In this document: positions 55,801 to 64,000 of the stretch, piece after piece
Numbering within the stretch: position 1 is the stretch's first letter
How the letters are laid out: the number at the start of each line of letters is the position of its first letter
NCBI GenBank assembly: GCA_006386115.1
Contig: VFIW01000055.1
Span: 1-64,000 of the forward strand
Reading direction: 5' to 3'
Source: Globisporangium splendens
Lineage: Eukaryota > Oomycota > Peronosporomycetes > Pythiales > Pythiaceae
Length of the DNA: 64,000 bases
Program-made: the position numbers and the translations under genes
The notes under the pieces: model-generated
Databases searched by the model: none
What the model saw: only the letters and a program-made list of their open reading frames with translations
Told to the model about the DNA's origin: nothing

Positions 55801-57025
55801 TCCGAGTCTCGTGGAATGAAAGCGATGTACTTCGTCACGACTTCAGCAGCCAACGCTTCAGGTAGCGCCGCGTTCTTTAGTTTCAGATTGCTCATTTTTA
55901 GCCCAAGCGCTCCAAGTTCGCGCTGTCAAAATAAAGATTTGGGAGTAACATGTCAACAAGGAGCACCGCACAAAACGCCTCCTGAGTTCATAAAGCTCGT
56001 GACCATTGCTTGCATTTCATATCTTTCTTCGTCAGTATCAACAGCAGCTGGACTTGAGTCCGTGGTCGACACACGCAAAAAAGTATCTCGCTTCGACTCT
56101 TCCATGTCACTTTCTCGCTCGAAACTGCTTGCAACGTTGATGAAACACAAAAAATGTGAAGTTAGCATTTCCAGGCCAAACAAAAGCATCATAGACTTGA
56201 GCAACTACCTCCTTGAAGCACACGCAAAGGCAAACGAGATCAAAGCTTCTGCGGCGTCTGCACAGATTTCCCATTTACAAGCGTCCGCGTCCAGAAATCC
56301 TTGTTCTCGAATTGCTTGCAGCTTCAGCAAATCCTGCTCTCTGTGCAAAATCTCCGTTTCGCGGAGTCGGTCGTAATTGGATTCGAGCTCAGCTCGTTTG
56401 GCTCCCAGATATTGATCTCGAAGGCTCTGAGATGGTTTGAGATCTGTGCTGGCAACGGGTTTTAGCGCATCGTCATTCTGCGTCGCGACTCTAGGACCAC
56501 TGTCAGCAACGTCGGCTTCAACGCCACTGCTTGGGCCGTTTTCCGTGAAGGTTACCTAAGTGGACAAAATACACGAAGTCAATGATGGCAGAGTGGCATA
56601 GCGCCAAAAGAACGCAATTTCGCTTTGCACAAACGGACCGACGGTACGCCTGACGTTCCCGAAGACCTCCGCCGTCTCGTGCGTCGATCTTTCCCCGCTG
56701 CTAGCTGCGCTTTTCGACGCTCGTGTAGCTCTTTCATCATCTTGACGTTGTTGGATGGGCGAAAGTCGAGCTCCTCCACGCGCTTCTCAAGAGAAGCAAA
56801 GTGTTTTAGCGGTCCTCCATCAGCCGCAGGTATCGCTCTTAAGGGCGGTGCGCTCGAACTTGACCCAGGCGTTTCTCCCAGTCCAAGACGCATCAAATCC
56901 TTCTCAAAATTAACAACGCCACCCGTTGCGTCTCGCTGGATTCCGTCGAGCTTTCGCTCCTTACAAATCCTCGCTCGCTCCTCCAGCGAGAGCTCCAGCC
57001 GCAAATCGTTGCGCTCAGCCATCAT
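52884..57025 (-). CDS. Large coiled-coil protein, possibly axonemal
   Basis: Seven exons (57025-56648, 56555-56209, 56127-56004, 55922-55714, 55636-55237, 55145-54885, 54803-52884) with matching phases give 1212 residues. The N-terminal third is polar and charged (FEKDLMRLGLGETPG; VEELDFRPSNNVKMMKELHE). The middle has several coiled coils (DQYLGAKRAELESNYDRLRE; EQELESARRTANRKQLEQFW; ERLGELVEKLNA). The last exon encodes 640 mostly helical residues, with one EF-hand-like stretch (FISQDGFLTVV) and the ending FAFINPFEALLHSPSPSL. The layout slightly recalls SPEF2/CPC1 of the flagellar central pair, but I see no calponin-homology or adenylate-kinase domain, so this is only a suggestion. Confidence 0.65.
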
Positions 57026-57269
57026 GCACAATCGCTAGCGTCATACGGGGACAGTGGCAGCTTGTATCGGAAGTACTTGACAGCCAAACAGCTCGTTCGT
57101 TGCTCTGTTCCGCAGCTTCGACGCCACTCTTCTTCGGGATAGCTTCCCAAATGAGAGGAAGATTTAAAGCACACCACGCAACCGAAAATGCCGGTCCAGT
57201 AGCAATCAAAATGGCCATAAGGGACGACAGCACTGCGGGAACAATTGGATGGTGGTAGTCGAAAGCACA

Positions 57270-57932
57270 TTAGGAATTATTGTTACAGTGATTGAGGAGC
57301 CAATTGATGCGATCGAGTTTCTGTCGTTGAGTCGGCGGCGTGCGTCGTGTCCACGCATTGAGCTGCGCGAGTCGCTCCTCCAGGAGTTTCTCGTTCCAGA
57401 GCAGCGTATCGAGTGAAAACCTGCATATCCAAATGCACAACGCACACAAAAAGAGCAGTGGACTATAATCGATAGCAGCTCAGTAAGCGAACGGCATAGA
57501 ACTCGTGCAATACGCACCCAACGAAGGCTTCATTCCCGTCATCCTCACTATTGTTGTTGTCTTGGCGCGCGTGACCCACACGAAGCGGCACATACCCTGC
57601 AAGAAAGAGATGGTGACCGCATTGTTAAGCCATCCATGCTGCTACCAGTACGAGCACAGCGTGCGCACTGGTTTAATTTATAAGCTCTTACCTGTCGGAG
57701 GCAACGGCGGTTTGCTCTCATTCGTGACCACTGCAATTCGCTCATTCGGGTACAAAGCCGACCATTTTTCAGTCATGTCAACGTCGATGTGTCTCTGGTT
57801 ATCGCTCGTGCTGTTGTTGTCACTGCTGCCAAACGGAGCGCGCCGATCTGTTCGCTCTCGAAGCAGAACAGGATCGTGGACGGCCGCGCGGCTGTGGTGG
57901 CACTCATGCCCTGCGTTGTTGTCTGTCGCCAT
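57270..57932 (-). CDS. Hypothetical protein, 156 residues
   Basis: Three exons (57932-57692, 57596-57518, 57420-57270) with agreeing phases. The N-terminal half is H/D/N/R-rich and polar. It is followed by a proline patch (ESKPPLPPTG), an acidic NNNSEDDGNEAF stretch, and a C-terminal amphipathic helix region (LDTLLWNEKLLEERLAQLNA, RQKLDRINWLLNHC). I recognise no family. The start at 57932 is the first good ATG; an extra 5' exon is possible. It lies between the coiled-coil gene and the DYRK gene on the same strand. Confidence 0.45.
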
Positions 57933-58445
57933 AATGTATGCTTCGGTTTCTTTTCTTTCTTTTTCTCCCTCAATTGCTTCCACACTTGAACCCTGAGACG
58001 TAAAAACACCATTCACGAACACACACCAAACGACACCCTGAGCATATCAAACTCAAAACGATACACCACAAGCAACACGACGAAAGCAAACAACAACGCA
58101 TTCCATGCTTCTAATTGCTCTATGATCCAACAAAAAGTCTATAAAAGCAAGCAAGAACGAGTCGCTTCGTGCATCCAACCACATGCGCTGGCGATAGATA
58201 AGGATAGAAAGGAGGACACACACGGCACTCAGATATGTATGCGCCCGTGAACCACACTCCTCATGCGTAGCACGCACCCGCACTCACGCGCCGTCGTCGC
58301 CACTGCCTGCGAGTCTGTCTCCTGCCGTCGCAATGGGTTCGTGGGTTTGAAATGGGCTGTGTTGGCGCGAGGATACAGTGCGCTTCATACCGTTGGAATG
58401 ACAAAAGTGGGTGCACTGGCGAGGACGCGGATCGTATGGTTCTAC

Positions 58446-61192
58446 TTAAGTACGAAGCGCCGAAAAGACGCCAGACGCGAGCCATGGATGCAACAGCGCC
58501 TGGCTCGCGCTCAACCGCGTCGACGGGTCGATGCGCAGCAGCGAGCGCAGAAAGTCGACGAAAAGCTTGTCGCTCGCTTGTACGGCTTGCTCCAACGATG
58601 GCATCTGCAGTGGCGCGACAGCGAGGATGCCGTTGCCGTCGTTGTCGACAGTGAAAAACTCGTTCTCGCGGAATTGGTCGACAAGGTCGTCGCGTTCTTC
58701 CAGCAACGTCGATGGGATTGGACCTGCATTGAGCACATGACGTGAGCTAGATGCTTGTGGCAGCACAAAAGTAGAAAAGCGTCTGAGTGCCGTACCTACG
58801 GCTGCAATGATGCGAGCCAGAAGCGTCTGCTCCGAGTCGTTCTTGAACAGCACCTCGCCGGTGAAAAGCTCTGCCAGCACGCAGCCGAACGACCACACAT
58901 CGATTTTCTGATCGTATGACAGACCAAGAATCACCTACAGACGAAAACAATGTACGTTAATATACCAAGTCGCTTTGCACATTTCTGACGCCACCCCAAC
59001 AGACGAACCTCTGGAGCGCGATATGATCGGGACTGCACGTACGACGTCAACTCATCTGTGACGAAGCAGGCAGACCCAAAGTCGATGACCTTGATCCGGC
59101 ACTCGTTGAAGCTGCTGATCAGGATGTTCTCTGGCTTCAAATCACAATGCACGATCCCGAGTGAATGCAGCGACTGTAGCGCTTCGAGCACTTCGATCGA
59201 GATTTTCTTCAGGCGAGCCATGTTGAAATAGTTGATCACTCCGCGCTCGAGCAGCAACTTCGAAAATTCGTACAGGTTGTCTCGCAAAAGCTACTCAGAA
59301 CACAGCAGCATATCTGGTTAGTTTCATGAATACAGAAAAGACAGATAGGCAGCAACGCATATACTAATGTCGCACCTCAGTCACGATAATCAGGTGCTCT
59401 CGAAAGTAGAAATAGTCGAGCAGTCGAACGAGGTGTTTGTCGTCGACGTTGCAGTTGCGGGCAATATACTCGAGCAACCGAATCTCATCGACGCCCTGAT
59501 CAAAGTACTCCTTGTTGTTCTTGATGATCTTGAGGCACACGACTTGATTGCTCGTTGTGTCAACGCACTTGTAGGTGCGACTAAACACAGCTTCTCCAAT
59601 CGTTAACTCAACCTGCACATACAAACAAGTAATTAGAAACTCGCAGAATGCAACCTGCACAAAACTTGATATTTTCGTACCTTGTATCGCCCCCCAACTA
59701 AGCTGCCGACCCGTGGTCGCCAATCACGCCTTGGCTCGAAGCCAGTTTTGTTTTTCTCTCGAATGATGCGTAGCTGCACCACTTCGTATTCGTGTTCTTT
59801 GCCGTGATCCTCATCTATATCGTCGTCTTCCTCGTCGTCATCGCCGTCGTGCTCATCAACTGGATCAGTCTCTAAATGTTCCTCCTCTCCATCTTGGAGT
59901 CCGTCGGAAATACCAGAAGCGAATGCTCGTCGAGTTTGATACCCACTAATGTGCGAATCGAGCGCGACTGTATCATCTTCGTCCATCTGAAACACTTTCT
60001 CGAGCTCATCGTACTCGTGAACATTCTCTCCATCCTCTTCGTCTCTCTCGTCCTCGTCTCGTTCTTCATTCTCATCGTCTTCTTCCTCACCTTGAAAGCT
60101 CTCGTCATCGCACATGAACCCAATGACCTCGCTGTATACTTCATCTTCGCCTCGTATATTCGCCTCTTCTTCCTGCGTGAACGCAAATTGATGCGGCTGG
60201 CGTGGCCACAGAGCAGACACTGGTTCTCCATCCTGCGAACAATTCCCTGGAGATGCGCCAAAGTTTATAGACGACTGCGGGGAGTTGGACGTTCGGTTGG
60301 AGCTCGCCTCAAACACTTCCGAGTTGATCGCAATGGGTGCCGACATCTTCCTCTCTATTGCTGTCAGCGTATCATCCGACATGCATAGTTGATGCACTGC
60401 CTCAGCTAAATCGTTCTCGTATTCAGATCCAAAGCCGCTGCTGCTATCATCACCCTCACTTTCGTCTTCGTCCTCACCCGGACTCGTGAGACTGTCACCA
60501 CCTCTACTGCTTCGATCCAGCTGCTCGCTTTCACTTTCTGAGTATTGTCCACCGACAGAACCAACGCCGAAGAAACGATGCAGCACGATATTCTCCTCGC
60601 CCATTTCCTGTCGAAGTGCGGCTCGTAGCTTTTCGTTCGTATGAATGCGCTCGACAGCGACCGGAACGTTCGCAATCGACTCGAGGATCATCTGCACCAG
60701 CTCGGTCTTCTCCCGCTCCTTCTTACGCGCATGATAACTCGACGACGTGAGCAAACGACTCCGAGTCGCTCTGTGTCCGATCCCGTTGCCATTCTGTTCC
60801 ACATGCTCAGGACGTCTGGAACTCGTCACTGCCACCGTATCATGTGTCTCTAATCCTTGGAGCGACGGCTCGAATGTCGAATTGTCCACGTACACAAACG
60901 CATCTTCGCTTGCACCTACCATCATCGCACTACCGCTAAAGTCGCGCAGCTCGTCATCATCTTCGTCGTCTTCGTCATCGTGCTGTCGAGCCGTTGGAGC
61001 CTCAGCGGAGACGGATAGCGGCAGCAATTCGACCTCTGGATGGTCACTCGACTGGATCTGGATCTCGTCCACGTGAACAGCTACGAGCTCGTCACTGGGG
61101 ACGCTTGGAGCCCCAATATAAACACTCGGGGCGGTGCCGAACACGACGCCTCCACCATTGCGTTCGTCGACGGCGAGCGGCGTAACAGGCAT
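58446..61192 (-). CDS. DYRK-family protein kinase with long acidic N-terminus
   Basis: Five exons (61192-59681, 59612-59376, 59290-59009, 58934-58796, 58723-58446) give 815 residues. Kinase domain about 485-810: glycine-loop region LTIGEAVFSRTYKCVD, ATP lysine in VVCLKIIKN, catalytic loop HCDLKPEN, DFGSACF, and activation segment YVQSRSYRAPEVILG, where the YxQSR pattern is typical of DYRK/PRP4-like kinases that autophosphorylate the tyrosine. The QSRSYRAPEV and DLKPEN motifs are intact, so it should be active. The first 480 residues have no domain and are very rich in D/E/S, with runs such as DEDDDEDDD. This may be a docking or regulatory region. The promoter side is at 61193-61440. Confidence 0.9.
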
Positions 61193-61440
61193 GAAGCAAT
61201 GCGGATCAATGGGACTCAGCAGCCTTCCTTTCTCTTGTTATGGTTTCAACCCAAAGCGACTCTTTCCCCCTATTGTCAGGGAGTACCCTCTACAAGAACA
61301 AATGCAGCCTCTCTCTACAAGAGCATGGTACAAAGATTAATAACACAGAATACTCGCTATAAGAGCAAGTGTAACCTCTCTCTATAAGAGCAAGGTCACA
61401 CACAGGGTTCATTGCAGGAACTCACTCTCACATACACAGA

Positions 61441-62718
61441 ATGCCGCACTTGAAGCGGGTGCTGTCGCCGCAGACGGTGGCGGCGCTCGAGGCCGATGGA
61501 GTGTCGCTGGATACGACGGCGGAGCAGCTCCTCTCCGAGAGCATTCACTCGCAAACGCTGCCACAGGCGCGCAAGCTGGCGGCGGCGAACTGCGCTGCGA
61601 CACCAATTCACATGTCGGCGCTTCTCGATGACACCAGTGGGTAGGAAGACAATCCGAAATGGTGGCTACTTCGCAATGAGATGCAAATTACTTAGTGTGT
61701 CCTGCGATGGCTGCTCTGTGTTATACATTCGCAGTAGCGAATCGTGGTCCTCAGGTGAAGGTGTTGGTGGATCTCGACATTCGGGCATGTCTACGCTCGA
61801 GGTACGAGAAGCTGTTGATGCTCTTTTACTCGCTGAAACTGCTTAATTGTCGAAGTACACGATGACTAAAAGGCTAATGCAACTGCGGTTTGTGCTCCAG
61901 GAATGTGTGGAGTATGCCTTGTCTCTAGCATTGGAGAACAAACGAGCGTTGTTGCTCGTGTCGAACCTCACGCTCGTGTCAAAGCTGCTAGGCGCTGCGC
62001 TTCAAAGACGTCGGACCAATGTAAGTGCAGCACTTTTCAATCAGGTAGCAGACTGAACACGTCTCGATGTTGCGCGCTTACGGTGGACACCTCTCTCTCT
62101 CTCTCTCTCTCTGTAGACACCGTCCATAAATCCTGCTCCAGACAACGAAGCATTCTTGTCGGATGCGTTCTACAAACCACTGCAGCACATCACTTTCAAA
62201 CCTTGCCGAGACGTCTATCGAGCATTGTGCGAGTTGGAGGAAGCGCAACGGATGTGGTCGGTACGTTTGCTCTCGTATCCTTTCGTCGCTGCACTCGCCT
62301 GTTTTGCGCCTTACTAGAGCGCTCATGTCTTGCAATTCCATTGTCCAAAACAAACAGGACGAGCGCGACGGCTATCGATTCGTCGCAGTTGCTCCTTTCT
62401 GCGAGCTACTGGGTCCATTTGTGACAGCACCAGGTCTCAGCGCAACAGGTATGTGTGTGTGTGACCAGCTGGACTTCCTGCGTTCACATTATTTCGCAAG
62501 GAGTTCACCAACTGCTGCTGTTGAGTTCAGGCGAGGGGATGCGGCGCATGTTGCAACTCGCAATCAAGCGCCTGCGTGCGACAGCGCCATTGCGCATCTG
62601 CGTCATCCAGCCCGTCACAGCGCCGCCAGGATCCCGCAGAGCGTATGCGGCTTTTCGCGGGAAGAATGATGATGACGACGATTGCCTGAATGATGATGGC
62701 GACACATCGTTTTTCTAG
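61441..62718 (+). CDS. Conserved-looking protein of unknown function
   Basis: Six exons (61441-61640, 61735-61801, 61901-62020, 62117-62260, 62358-62448, 62501-62718) give 279 residues, with phases agreeing throughout. No domain recognised. The middle alternates helix and strand (ECVEYALSLALENKRALLLV, ITFKPCRDVYRALCELEEAQ, YRFVAVAPFCELLGPFV, RICVIQPVTAPPG), which suggests one globular alpha/beta domain. The C-terminus is D-rich (KNDDDDDCLNDDGD). It is divergent from the DYRK kinase, with 248 bases between the starts. Confidence 0.55.
62091..62112 (+). repeat. (TC)n polypyrimidine tract in intron
   Basis: Pure CT run that forms the polypyrimidine tract just upstream of the AG acceptor before exon 4 of the 61441 gene. 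Confidence 0.6.
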
Positions 62719-62900
62719 GTCGCTTGAAGTGTTCTGCGACATGCTCTGACTGTGTTCCTCCGGTAAAGTACGAATACATCTTTTCTTGTTGTGATGTGTG
62801 GTCTGTTTCTAGCTTCACATCTGAGTTCTTTTTGCGCCTGAGGAAGGAGAGGACCGAAGCTGCCGCCTTCGACACTGAAGAAAGCGGTGGAGTGTTGTTT

Positions 62901-62938
<38 letters not shown>

Positions 62939-63052
62939 CTACAGACACACAGACGCACGCCTCCGTCCATTGCGTCCACCAAAAATAGCAGTAGCTCACG
63001 CCTCAAGTCGCGCACGTCCAGCATCAGCAACACCCCACATTGAGCCGCAACA
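62719..63052. other. Promoter region of lipin-like gene
   Basis: 334 bases with no gene. It has a GA microsatellite at 62903-62938, a short distance upstream of the start at 63053. Confidence 0.4.
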
Positions 63053-64000
63053 ATGGCCCAGAACGCGCCGTTCGCCGCAAGGTTCGTGGAAGATCACGAT
63101 AATGAAGCGTTTAATCTTTTCGGTGGACCTTCCGTGAACGTAACAACGACAACGCCGGCACAACAAGCGCAACAGCCCGTGTATTATCAGCCAGAGCCTG
63201 CGTCTCCGTCCAACTATGAGCTGTTCCCGATGGCACCAGCAGAGAGTGTTGTCGTGGTCCCGACGAAGACCATCTTGCAGGTACCGCAAGCGCGATCAGG
63301 CGCGCCTCTCAGCGACGCAGATTTGAAAGAGCAGGTGTCCCCGTCCAACTATGAACTGTTCCCTATGGCAACCTTAGCAGCTGACAGCGAGACTGTCGCC
63401 GAAATCCCGACAAAGACCATCTCGCAGGTATCGCAAGCACGATCAGGTGCGCCTCCGACTGACGCGGAGCTGGAAGAGCGAGTGGATCTCGTGGAAGAGA
63501 AAGAGTTTGTGCTCTTCCCGACGACTGAGGTATCCCCGACGCTGGAGTCCTCCGAATCTATCGCGGCAGCAATGGAGGACCGACGTTATTCTGACTCGTC
63601 TTCGTATTCGCGGTCGAGTTTCGTTTCCAGCTATGCGCCTTCGGGCACAGTGTCGCCATCGTACAAAGTGTCGGGCAATGCGGTCGATATCATCGCGGTT
63701 CGAAGTATTGAGAACGAGTACTTTACCACGCCATGGCATGTATGTTTTGAAGTTTTATATGGGCAAGTGATCTTTATCCGACACAAATTACTCACATCGT
63801 ACTTGGGGAAATTGTGCTGGTAGGTCATGTTTGGGTGGTCTCGATTTCGGTCCAACATCTCGACAGGTGTGGGCGACATGGTGCGCGTATTCGTCAACGG
63901 GAACGAGCTGCCCACGAAGATGCAGTTACTCGAAAAGGGCCGTTGTGTCTTTGTCACTGGTACGTCGGTGTACCTCGCATTTTGTACAGATCCCATAGCT
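63053..64000 (+). CDS. Lipin-like phosphatidate phosphatase, 5' part (runs off the window)
   Basis: Lipins convert phosphatidate to diacylglycerol and can act in the nucleus. Exons visible: 63053-63739 and 63824-63959, with the next intron opening at 63960. The N-lipin domain starts only at residue about 212 (NAVDIIAVRSIENEYFTTPW, HVMFGWSRFRSNIS, VFVNGNELPTKMQLL). Normal lipins have this domain at the very N-terminus. The first 210 residues contain two near-identical units (SPSNYELFPMA, then VPTKTILQVPQARSGAPLSD versus IPTKTISQVSQARSGAPPTD) and a partial third (EFVLFPTTEVSP). The catalytic HAD domain (DxDxT) would lie outside the window, so activity is inferred from the family. Confidence 0.75.

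Noticed and set aside
62903..62938. GA-repeat run as part of a coding frame
   Set aside because: It is a microsatellite in the lipin upstream region; the frame through it gives only R/E repeats.
1..64000. CRISPR arrays, insertion sequences, long terminal repeats
   Set aside because: None seen; the genome is eukaryotic and I found no transposase, integrase or reverse transcriptase motif, nor long direct repeats.

Overview
The window is nuclear DNA of an oomycete, most likely a Pythium/Globisporangium/Phytophthora-type water mould. Genes are close together, the coding parts are GC-rich, and introns are short (about 60-110 bases, GT-AG with one probable GC-AG). The gene content is eukaryotic: NSF, p300-type acetyltransferase, CCR4-NOT subunit 3, cytosolic isoleucyl-tRNA synthetase, cofilin, lipin. 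A broken Crinkler (CRN) effector N-terminus at about 50.3-50.7 kb is close to diagnostic. The exact genus cannot be read from the sequence. Exon models were built by hand from splice signals. For every multi-exon model except the broken ARM-repeat gene, the summed exon length gives an uninterrupted frame.

Layout. 0-3 kb: a SET-domain methyltransferase and a MYND-finger protein, both +. 3-12.2 kb: four minus-strand genes, namely an RPEL-repeat actin-binding protein, NSF, a membrane-anchored M3 peptidase and 6-phosphogluconolactonase. 12.9-15.9 kb: a tandem pair of C2-domain proteins. 16-21.2 kb: two armadillo-repeat genes, the first broken by frameshifts. 21.9-24.2 kb: cofilin and a membrane-anchored polysaccharide-deacetylase-like protein. 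24.3-32.6 kb, minus strand: an unusual RGS-RGS-DENN protein, and 53 bases upstream of it a p300/CBP-like acetyltransferase. 33-41 kb: an unrecognised protein with a possible beta-rich domain, a small helical protein, NOT3, a serine racemase/threonine dehydratase-like enzyme and a membrane J-protein. 41-50 kb: a gene-poor stretch, a mitochondrial carrier, isoleucyl-tRNA synthetase and a small Cys-rich protein. 50.3-52.8 kb: the CRN pseudogene, a CHY/RING ubiquitin ligase and a small membrane protein. 52.9-62.7 kb: a large coiled-coil protein, two unrecognised genes and a DYRK-type kinase. 63 kb to the end: the 5' part of a lipin-like gene with a repeat-bearing N-terminal extension.

Most neighbours have unrelated housekeeping or signalling roles, so operon-like logic does not apply. 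Loose themes are actin control (RPEL protein, cofilin), vesicle traffic (NSF, DENN protein) and chromatin/mRNA control (SET protein, p300, NOT3). The observations that most deserve checking are the RGS-RGS-DENN fusion, the CRN relic, the frameshifted ARM gene, the lipin extension, and a 13-base CCAAT-containing motif repeated exactly at three promoters.
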